Assembly: GCA_020137815.1 (NCBI GenBank)
Contig: CM035361.1
Location: 4,574,415-4,638,414 of the forward strand
DNA length: 64,000 nt
Source of the DNA: Hormiphora californensis
Lineage: Eukaryota > Ctenophora > Tentaculata > Cydippida > Pleurobrachiidae
Direction: 5' to 3'
This document shows positions 35,119 through 44,639 of the stretch, one piece after another (positions within the stretch are counted from its first letter, which is position 1; every line of letters starts with the position of its first letter). The notes below the pieces were generated by a model, which saw nothing but the letters and a program-made list of their open reading frames with translations, had not been told where the DNA came from and made no database searches. The translations under genes and the position numbers were made by a program.

Positions 35119-35333
35119 CAGTAAACATACACACACATTGAGCAGGCTCAATTTAGCTAATCACTGGCGGGGTATGGGTCCCAGAGACCACCCAACCCTT
35201 TTAAATTCGCAATTCGGGATACACATGAGATGTGGGAAGTAGCGATCCCACTATATCTTGCCAGTGCCTCAGCCCCATACCCCGCCAGTGATTAGCTAAA
35301 TTGAGCCTGCTCAATGTGTGTGTATGTTTACTG
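35119..35333. mobile_element. 215-bp hairpin MITE
   Basis: Arms of about 75 bp: CAGTAAACATACACACAC at the left and its reverse complement at the right, with CCCCGCCAGTGATTAG in the arms. It is intergenic, about 500 bp past the CH-gene stop. Confidence 0.8.
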
Positions 35334-35514
35334 ATCTTCCTCCTGGTGTTCCAACCCCCTCTACTAATCAATTGTAGCTTATCTTCCTAGTTCCTATTAC
35401 ATAGTGATTTAAGTCTAATAGTCTTTGGACGTGTCCTAAATCAATACAGCTATATTGAACTTGAAGAAGAGTATTTCCATGCGTGTGCATAATTCAAGTG
35501 TTCCCTAGCCTTGA

Positions 35515-35623
35515 CAGGAACCGACCGAAACAAGTAAACAACCAATCAGAACTCGTTATTTAGGTCACGTGACTGGTTATTAGCCAATCAGGGACCAGTA
35601 TTTCCTGATTCGGTCGGTTCCTG
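35515..35623. mobile_element. hAT-type MITE, copy 6
   Basis: Complete copy with both CCAAT boxes and the E-box. No exact TSD remains (CTTGA occurs near both ends). The 35624-36079 interval shows no other feature. Confidence 0.88.
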
Positions 35624-36079
35624 CTTGATGATAACATTTTTGAGGTTGTAATTTACTTTCAGTTTTGGTTCGATTAATTACACTCATGGTAATTTTTGTC
35701 CGTTTAGTGCTCTCATGAACTATATTAGATAATTTGTTATGATCCTGTGTGAAATCTTTTTGCAGTGCGAATGTTATATACTAGCTACTCAGTTTTCTCC
35801 TTTTGAGATATCTTGTTTCAAGGATTCAGAACACATAAAGGAAACCCCGAGAAAAAATAATAGCCATCTTCTGCGTTCCCCCAGTCAAAATGCAGGACGC
35901 TCATCTCTGACTGACCCCCATTTGATTCTCGAGGCGCCAGATAAGTCTCTGAAGGGTAGACAGTAATTGACAAGACCTTGTTAATTACTTCCTCCCCAAG
36001 ATAAAGTCTTTATCTCTCTATAAAGTCTTTATCTCTCTATCGTATCAGGGAATAGAGCTGTGACCGCGAGTGAGGGCTA

Positions 36080-36150
36080 CTGTCAGGCCAATGCTCTGAC
36101 CACAGTTCTCGCGCGCGAAGCGAGAATGGGTCAGGCCAATGCTCTGACAG
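36080..36150. mobile_element. 71-bp MITE with exact 8-bp TSD
   Basis: GAGGGCTA flanks it at 36072-36079 and 36151-36158. Ends are CTGTCAGG and CTGACAG; the centre has TCTCGCGCGCGAAGCGAGA. Related copies lie at 54861-54916 and within 34859-34965. The 8-bp TSD suits hAT. Confidence 0.85.
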
Positions 36151-36924
36151 GAGGGCTATGATTGTGGCGTGGGCCCGGCCCATGCGGGGTTTCCTTTAGC
36201 AGGACGCACAATTCCTTCAAAGGAACCATGGTCAGCAGCGATAGGGGGAACATGAACAGCGCTGTATATATCTTGGCACGTCAATTGTCAAACCTGCACG
36301 GCCACATTCTCGGACTCGACTGGTGGGCTTGGGTCTGTCTGGCGCCGCCAGACAGGTTTGTGTACTGCACTGGTAGGCATTCCCTCTGGCTCTATAGAGG
36401 CATCTTACACTCTATTACTCTAATCGCTCCCGGGGGAGCGATTAGAGTGTTATAGAGGCCGTGTTGTGGCCGTGATAAGTGCTCGGGGAATAATCGGATA
36501 ATGAGATAATAATAATTTGTTATCCCATAATAATATTATTATCCCATTATATATACATAATGGCAATGCATGTGGCTACAATGCAAGATGAAGATCTATC
36601 TTGCATTGCAGCCGCCAGCCACCTCTCTCCATACTTTTCTCTGACAGACCGATCTCTTTTCGTCTCTCTCAGCCCTCCGTGCATATTGCATATCTCTCAG
36701 TCTTCCTACGATTCCCGATAGCCAGCTGCGGCATGCCGGCATTTTTTTCCGATGCAAATGTGATCACCACATTTTCAATTCCCGGCAAATTAAAAGTGTT
36801 CCTATTTTCTGGAAAACATTGTATTTATATTTAACGAAAAGCTAAAACAACGATTGCACGGTGCCCCTTAAGGACGTTCCACCTCGACCGAGTCCCCCAG
36901 CAAAACGAACGGTTGTGTGACTTA

Positions 36925-37168
36925 CACGGGGGATTACGGGGGCTCGAATAGATCGCCCGTATAGATCGCCCGTACCAGTCGCCCGTACATTTACTTTGCG
37001 CATTACGTTTCATCGCACTTTCACCACAAATAAGGTACATGCGCGTTACGCACATGTGTTTTGTTGTGGTGAAAGTGTGGTGAAACGTAATGCGCAAAGC
37101 AAATGTACGGGCGACTGGTACGGGCGACTGGTACGGGCGTCTCATCCGGGCCCCCGTAATCCGCTGCC
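36925..37168. mobile_element. Nested 244-bp MITE, PIF/Harbinger-like (TTA TSD)
   Basis: TTA is duplicated at 36922-36924 and 37169-37171. Ends share GGATTACGGGGGC. The core repeats TACGGGCGACTGG and holds a long hairpin of CACTTTCACCAC type. A partial relative begins at 53645 (GGCAGCGGATTACGGGGG). Confidence 0.75.
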
Positions 37169-38393
37169 TTAAAGGGGACCTCTGGGAACTACGGAGGACC
37201 GTGGGGGAAAAGATTTAAAAGTAGCCTAAAAAATTAAAACGATAGAAAGATAGCTATCGTTTTTTTCACTTTGAAAATACGACATTTCTTTAACAAAATC
37301 CTTGATCAGGAAGATGCAAGTGTCTCCCACCTATTTTTTGACGTAGAATCGAATGCCGTTGAAGTCAAATCTCTAAAATGTTAGAAAAATGGTGAAAATC
37401 GCGTTTTTAGGTGTTTTTTGGTGAAAAAAGCGTTCAAACTGGTACTAGATGATGAGATAGAGTCCCAAAAGTATAACAAATCGCTTTTTTGGGACCTTTT
37501 CGCCCTAGAAGCAGATTTTTATGAAAATCTGGTTCAGCGCCTATTCTCTGTATACTTTCAAAGAAGGTCAATATTGCTCTAATTTAGCCAATTTTGAAGA
37601 AAAGTCATCCAAAACAGTACTAGATGATGAGATAGTGGCCCAAAAATATAACTAATCGATTTTTTGGGTCTTTTCCGTCCTAGAAACAAATTTGCATGGC
37701 GGTCGGATGATACGTTTCCTCTCGGTAGGCCTCTGAAGTAGGTGGAAATAGCCGAAATATAGCGATTGCGGCAAATGAATGTGAATAAACGTTGACCAAA
37801 CCCACTTTAGCATCATGTATGACCTATCTCTGGGCTACTGGACTATGCAAGAGCCATACATGATGATGAAGTGGGTTTGGTAAACGTTTATTCACATTCA
37901 TTTGCCGCAATCGCTATATTTTGGCTATTTCCACCTACTTCAGAGGCCTACCGAGAGGAAACGTATCATCCGACCGCCATGCAAATTTGTTTCTAGGACG
38001 GAAAAGACCCAAAAAATCGATTAGTTATATTTTTGGGCCACTATCTCATCATCTAGTACTGTTTTGGATGACTTTTCTTCAAAATTGGCTAAATTAGAGC
38101 AATATTGACCTTCTTTGAAAGTATACAGAGAATAGGCGCTGAACCAGATTTTCATAAAAATCTGCTTCTAGGGCGAAAAGGTCCCAAAAAAGCGATTTGT
38201 TATACTTTTGGGACTCTATCTCATCATCTAGTACCAGTTTGAACGCTTTTTTCACCAAAAAACACCTAAAAACGCGATTTTCACCATTTTTCTAACATTT
38301 TAGAGATTTGACTTCAACGGCATTCGATTCTACGTCAAAAAATAGGTGGGAGACACTTGCATCTTCCTGATCAAGGATTTTGTTAAAGAAATG

Positions 38394-38617
38394 TTCGCCT
38401 GATGTCCCAACCCTGACGGGCTGGTACGACGGGCTGGTACGACGGGCTGGTACGACGAGCTTAACACTGAAGAGGACATTCTTATGTCGAAACGTTTGTT
38501 ATAATAGCTATTTGATTTTGAACAACTGAATCAACGTCTTTTTTCCTGAATGCCTGATTACACGCTAACATACGCGAGACCAGTTCGGAGGTCCAACAGT
38601 GGCCCCCACTCCAAGCA
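38394..38617. mobile_element. Nested 224-bp retroposed fragment with 11-bp TSD
   Basis: TTAAAGAAATG flanks it at 38383-38393 and 38618-38628, where the other palindrome arm has it once. It contains three copies of GACGGGCTGGTAC and CTGAAGAGGACATTC...GTCGAAACG, a form often seen in Penelope-like retroelement ends. The length of the TSD suggests retroposition. Confidence 0.55.
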
Positions 38618-39010
38618 TTAAAGAAATGTCGTATTTTCAAAGTGAAAAAAACGATAGCTATCTTTCTATCGTTTTAATTTTTTAGGCTACTTTTAAATCT
38701 TTTCCCTCACGGTCCTCCGTAGTTCCCAGAGGTCCCCTTTAAGTCACACAACCGTTCGTTTTGCTGGGGGACTCGGTCGAGGTGGAACGTCCTTAAGGGG
38801 CACCGTGATTGCACAAAATCACTAACAAGAAAAACACATACTCCCATTCCATTGCCAATGTCAATTTCTTTACACACGTGTTTACAGTGTCAAAAGATCT
38901 TCATCTTGCTATAAAATTAAAAGCTATGGTTCCTGATCTGGATACATATGATCTTAGCCGCGGGGTAGATAGTTTTGTAGGTCAAAGGTCTTGTCCATCA
39001 TCATGTAAAC

Positions 39011-39119
39011 CAGAAACCGACCGAATCAGGAAAAACTGGTCCCTGATTGGCTGATAACCAGTCACGTGACCTAAATAACTAGTTCTGATTGGTTGTTTAC
39101 TTGCTTCGGTCGGTCCCTG
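39011..39119. mobile_element. hAT-type MITE, copy 7
   Basis: Complete copy in reverse orientation, just beyond the 3' end of the ABHD12-like gene. Confidence 0.88.
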
Positions 39120-39242
39120 ATAAACAGGCTACCAAGTCATGATAAAGCTGTCAAATCTGCGGTTCCATTATTTAGTCTTGTCATTGTATTTCCAAGCCTT
39201 TCACTGAGCAGAATTATACATGATATCACATGGAACAACTCT

Positions 39243-40981
39243 TCACTGCCCAGAAGCACTAGAACTCGTAATAAACTCAACAGCAGAGTCCAAACTCCCC
39301 GGATCCCTGTGTACAAATCTGTGCTCCCCCGTCTTGGCGGTATACATCCCCACTTTCTTGCCCTCCCTCTCACATGCCTCCCTGAGCACCTCGGAGTGCC
39401 GGAGGGGAATTGTCCTATCATTCATAGCGTGGATAAGGTGTACCGGGAGGGATATGGTTGGAAGTAGGTCCACGGTTGGAAAAATTGACTCCATTGACCG
39501 GGGATTCTATCTCGTGTTATCCTGAAGTAGTCCCAGTACTTGGCCGCTGGGAACGATTTGCATGCTTCACTCGCGCTGATAAAAGCTGACTCTAGGATCA
39601 GACCAATGACCCTCCCTGACACTTGTCCCGGTGATTCGTCTAACATGGTCGCCAGGAATCGTGTTGAGATGCCGGTTCCCAGAGAGTGGCCCCAGACAAC
39701 GAGGCGGTGGGTTGGGAAATTAGATGTCACCCATTGGTAGACTATTTTGCAGTCTCGGACGGTGCTCCCCTCGCTGGCCCTAGCTCCCTTACTGTCCCCA
39801 AAGCCGCGGTAGTCAAATGTGACGGTGGTGAATCCAAGGTCTTGGAGTTTTTGGTAAAATTCAACACGGTGCGGTTTACCTGCAGATATAGAGAAGGGGT
39901 GTTAGTTAGGGTGTTAGTCAGGGTGTTAGACGTTAGTTAGGGTGTTAGATAGGGTGTTAGTTAGGGTGTTAGATAGGATGTTAGTTAGGTATTGGTGACA
40001 TAGACACCGTGCGCGACCAAGATTAAGCTCACACAATGTGCGAGCTCGATCTCGCACGCACTAGGTGTCAATGTCACCAAAGTTAGGTAGAGAAGATACG
40101 CGGTACTACCATGCCACTACCGGTAGTATATGTGAGTTGTAAAGTTTGAAACATAGCTTAGAGAAAAGGGAAATGGATTATGGACCCCTGGCCTGATCGG
40201 GATCCTTCCATTGACCAGCTGCGCTCTGCAGTTGGCTCCATTGCAACCTATTCTCGCTCCGCAAAGAATGTATGTCACAAACTACCTATGTGAGATCGAT
40301 CTCGATCGCTGCGCGACCTCGATCTCACTTAGGTATCAATGTGGCCAAACTCTGCAGTAGTCTCCTACTTCTGTTCGTTATTGACATTGTTGGGTAACAC
40401 CCCTTACTCAACAAGTTCGTTATGAATCTCTTCAGCTTCTGTTGTACAACAAAGAGCCTCCGCAGTGTCCAAATTTATTGGTTCTCCCACCGCGGTGCAC
40501 TCAGATCAACTTACCTCTGTTGTTGGATGCTCCATGACAGTAGAAAATGAGAACCTTCTCAGCTCTCTCCTCGACTGTCGGGTTTATCACCCACAGACCA
40601 ATCTTCCCCGTTGAGCCAGGCACCTGGGGGAAGTTATGGTTAATTTGGTGGCATGGATTGAGCTCACAATTAGTGGTGTGAACAAGATGTCTCATTCTCA
40701 AAAATTTGAGTCAAGTATTCAAAATCAGACTGAAAGGTTGTGGGAATACTTACGTCGAGAAAGAAATTCTCAGTAAGTGTGAGGCCCAATTTCTCCGGGT
40801 CCGCCAGGTGTCTATCATGTTTTGCGGGGTAGTTGAACACTCCAGAAAACAGGAATCTGTTCTTGAATGCTCCCCAGTGGAGAAAGAGATAGGGGACCAC
40901 AAAGAACAGGATGGTGGATATGATGGTTAGGGAGAGAACGGTTGGGAAGAGGAAGTGGCTGAAGAATGATAGGGATAACAT
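39243..40981 (-). CDS. ABHD12-like: ABHD12-like serine hydrolase (lysophospholipase/monoacylglycerol lipase type)
   Basis: Three minus-strand exons: 40754-40981 (ATG at 40981), 40515-40623 and 39243-39879 (stop 39243-39245). Residues about 10-35 form one hydrophobic membrane segment, as in ABHD12, which is anchored to the ER membrane with a lumenal hydrolase domain. The alpha/beta-hydrolase core shows the oxyanion-loop region (YCHGASNNRG), VTFDYRGFGDSKG, the nucleophile elbow WGHSLGTG, the acid in HAMNDRTIP and the base in TGEHR. ABHD12 in vertebrates hydrolyses lysophosphatidylserine and 2-arachidonoylglycerol; the same role here is inferred. The coding total (974 nt) is one base short of a multiple of three: the frame shifts between about 39422 and 39506, likely a dropped base near the CCGGGG run, so this is either a sequence error or a damaged allele. 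Expected length is about 324 residues, somewhat shorter than vertebrate ABHD12. Confidence 0.82.
39897..39985. repeat. Telomere-like minisatellite (GGGTGTTAGTTA)n
   Basis: About seven short units containing TTAGGGTGTTAG, in the ABHD12-like intron directly beside the acceptor of its last exon (gene on the minus strand). Confidence 0.8.
39991..40081. mobile_element. 90-bp MITE with 9-bp TSD (Mutator-like)
   Basis: TTGGTGACATAGACACC and GGTGTCAATGTCACCAA ends. AGTTAGGTA is repeated exactly on both sides. Diverged or half copies lie near 40275-40350, 53698-53750 and 54420-54460. A 9-bp TSD is typical of MULEs. Confidence 0.8.
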
Positions 40982-41924
40982 GGCTCGCTAGAAGGAAGAG
41001 AGAGTGTTTTTGGATGGTTTTCAAGACCGAATGAGATCCACCACCTGACAAAGATATTAAAACTGAATAGAATTTCAAGAATCCAATCTCAAACCGCAAT
41101 CATTCGTGCAGTACGTGGTTAAGAATATCAGCTCATATAGTTACAGCAAACATAAACAAAGCAAGTTGTCATTAATTAACACCAAATCGTGCATAACTCA
41201 CCGGTACAAGGCCCAAGCAGTGCAGTTTCAAGATGGGGGTATACTAGGCCGGCACAATGTCCAATCTAGCACGTGCAAAGTGCGTGCTGTAACGTAGCAA
41301 TTTAGGAGTCAACAAGTATTGGCGAGTAGCCAGAACCACATAATTAGTTGAGTGACAGTGCGGTCATCTCATGAGGTGGTCATGAGATATACTAGTATGA
41401 AGTAATAATAGCTGTCATAAGACGACGAATAATTGCAGTCGGGAAGGTGAATAAAAAGAGAAAAGAAAGGAAACAGAATCGGGAATAAAGCTTGTGATGA
41501 TCATATTCTAATCCAAAATATCTACCCTACTCAAATCTGGATTTACAGTTTCTTTTCTCTATCAAATGGGACAGCTCCAAATCGCAATGACGAAAATCGC
41601 GATAGTTCTTTAGGGTTTCACACCCGACACTCATAGAAGAAGAAGAAGAAGAAATGGGACAGCTCTTACAACCTCACAATTTGTAAAACTGATTTGAAAA
41701 TTGGGAACAGTTTGTAGACATCTTTCTCAAATCGGGTTGGCGCCGCCAGTTAGCCATCAGTTGAGAAGTAGAGAACAGTAAAACAGAACTGGAACTGAAT
41801 ATCAGCTAGTTCAATGTCACTGTCAGAGCATGTAGAGATCTAAGAACTCCAGGAAGTTTCATAGAACAAGAACAAGCTCCCGTTTAGCTGTAATACTAAA
41901 CGAAGGATGGAGTTTAGCTGACGT

Positions 41925-41964
<40 letters not shown>

Positions 41965-42774
41965 GAGGATGAAGATGAGGGTAGAGAGAGAGGAGTAGGA
42001 GATGAGAAATAGAAGATCTGCCTACGCTCTTGCTTTCTCCTCTCTCTCTCTCTCTAGATACGCACGATCCTCGCTCACCAACGGATCGTATATCAATTCA
42101 CACTCTATCAACCTCTGAATAATCTTGCTCCCTTGTTCTTAATCTTGGCTGCACAAACCTGTATTCATGGAAAATACATTTTCTTTGCAAGGGCCTTTCT
42201 GGTCTGTTCCCACAACATTACAATACACCACTAATTGTAATTTCCTAATCTGCCGAATAATATTTTCAAATCTCTAAAATTAAATCAAGAATCAAGATCC
42301 TATAACAGAGACTACAGGGATGTAATGATTTAATAACGCATGGTTAATGGTGGTCATCCGGCATAATTTTCACTGCTCGCGGCGCATTCCAGGTCGAATT
42401 TCAGGTCGAATTTCTCGTCGGATTATGTCGGATGACCACTGTATGATATGTCTGTGATATGTCTGTGACTCAAAAAGGAAATATGTGCACTGTGCAGATC
42501 AATATCAAAAGGAAAAGGCTAATATAATATGTTTTAACTCTCCTTGACAAACAGGGTCGAGCAAAGCAACAATATATGTGCGATACCGGATTCTCTTCTT
42601 TTGGTGCAGTTGTTGTATATTCACCGCGAACATTATTCCAAAAACAGTCAAATTGGGGCCCAACACGTACACAGAATCGTTGTTGTATACACATGATATT
42701 ATTATTCACGAGCATTGAAACACAATCGTCCACGAGTCAGTGGATGAATTTATCATGTTTATTTGAGTAAAAAA
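40982..42774. other. Intergenic stretch with no gene recognised
   Basis: 5' flank of the ABHD12-like gene. It holds a GA microsatellite (about 41929-41960) and scattered short frames under 100 codons without splice sites or motifs. Confidence 0.6.
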
Positions 42775-43224
42775 ACTAGATCCAAAAACCAAACAAGTTT
42801 GGTGGATAGCCGGGGCCGCAGAAATTAAAAAACGTGCGAAAGTTTTGATACATGAACTTTCGGGGCCTGGGGTGCTGTTAAATTCGCGTTTCCACGATCA
42901 TAACCAGCAACACTTTCAAACTATACGCCAGGAAAACTACTGCAATGATCAAATTATCATTATTTATTTATATTCCACATTTTCATACATACAGATCCAC
43001 AAAATATATCACACATAATTTGTACTGCACACAGTGGGTCGTTTCAGAGTCTGTTTTACAGAATCATAGTGTGTTTTGAAAGAACGGCTGACTATCATCT
43101 ATCATGGAAACGCGAATTTAACAGCACCCCAGGCCCCGAAAGTTCATGTATCAAAACTTTCGCACGTTTTTTAATTTCTGCGGCCCCGGCTATCCACCAA
43201 ACTTGTTTGGTTTTTGGATCTAGT
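42775..43224. mobile_element. 450-bp TIR element
   Basis: About 120-bp inverted arms begin ACTAGATCCAAAAACC and end GGTTTTTGGATCTAGT, nearly identical, with a unique A+T-rich centre. Non-autonomous. Confidence 0.85.
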
Positions 43225-43659
43225 ATCAGGCATTTTGTTATATTAATACTATAACATGCATTTTGTAACGCGGATTGGGGATTCACGGACTTTTACAATT
43301 GTAGGTAGCCTCATAACAATCGCTGATATAGATATCCAATATCGGACATCAATTGCGAATCACTAATATGTGATAGTAATCGCAGACAACCAATCGCGGA
43401 TAACTGATCGCGAATCCGTTATAAGATATCGCAATCAGTTATCGCGATCTTAGCTATCTGCGATTAGCTTCCCGCGAATGGTTACTATGTACTTACTATA
43501 TTACTTATTTACGATAAGTTATCGTGATTAGTTATATCCGCGATTATTCTATGATTTTGATTATTAGTCACGGATAATGATCACGGATAAGCATTGATAA
43601 TCAGATATATCTGATACAATCAGGTTCTACGTACTAATTCGCCCTTTTCTCAATGGTTT

Positions 43660-44470
43660 TTAAAATCGTCTTATATTTAAGACAGTCATAACTCTAGATA
43701 TGACTACCAATTATAACTGAAAATGCGGCAGTAAACCTAATTTTATAAAATAAATCTGATTCAATGTTAATTCAGACTCTGAATCGCTTCTTTCTAGGTG
43801 TTTTATAAATCGTCTTAAATTTAAGACAGTCATAAATCTAGATATGACTACCAATTATACCGGAAAATAAAGCAGTTGACCTACGTTGGCAAAATATATA
43901 TGATGAAATCATGATTTATAGTTTAATTTACTCTTTTCTGGGTTTTTTTGAAAATCGTCTTAAATCTTAATACAGTCAGATGCCCGTAACTGAAGAACCG
44001 TAACTAGGATTTGCTTGAAATTTTGAACGTATGTTCAAGATGTCAAGGCAACACCACGTACCAAGCGGCGTATTCGTAAAACGACGGGAATGCCGTCTTA
44101 AGCGCCAAACAAAACTTAAGATAGTCATAACTTTTGCTATGACGGTCCGTTTTCTCTGCCCAAGCTTTAATACAAGGTACACCACTAGACCTACCGACTC
44201 CCAAAGTTTCATGGCGATAGCATTAAAACTGTGGCCTCCATTTTGTACGCAAAAAAGTCGTTACTTTACGGTGGTTCGTGACGCGAAAAACGGACATTTT
44301 GTCTAAAATACGACCCTCTGTAACGTAAAAACCGTAACTCCGATTTACATGAAATTTTGAACGTGTGCTCTAGGTGTCAAGGCAACACGAACTACCAAGC
44401 GGCAAGTTCGTAGGACAACGGGAAGGTTGTCTAAAACAAAGTTGAAATTGCCGATTTCAGACAATAAGTA
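43660..44470. repeat. Diverged tandem repeats
   Basis: AAGACAGTCATAA followed by ATATGACTACC recurs at about 43680 and 43825, with a partial at 43960. A second, larger unit with TGAAATTTTGAACGT and GTCAAGGCAACAC occurs at about 44015 and 44350. Looks like decayed transposon sequence. Confidence 0.65.
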
Positions 44471-44639
44471 TAGTAGCGCTGTCAAAATTTTCAAAAATTT
44501 TCAAAAAATTTAAAAATTTTTTTTTTCGCAATTTCGATTTTCCATTCACTGGAAGCAAGAATGCTTGGAAAATGGACATTTTTAGGGGAATGATGGTTGG
44601 GGGGAGGGAGGATTGGGCCCCGGGCGCTTGCCAGCGCTA

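Larger units (their letters stand above)
36857..38807. mobile_element. 1.95-kb palindromic element with two nested insertions
   Basis: Ends CACGGTGCCCC and GGGGCACCGTG have ATTG(CAC) on both sides. Arms of about 700 bp converge near 37838 (CATCATGTATG/CATACATGATG). The left arm is interrupted by 36925-37168 and the right arm by 38394-38617; removing either restores arm symmetry. No protein-coding capacity is seen. Confidence 0.85.
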
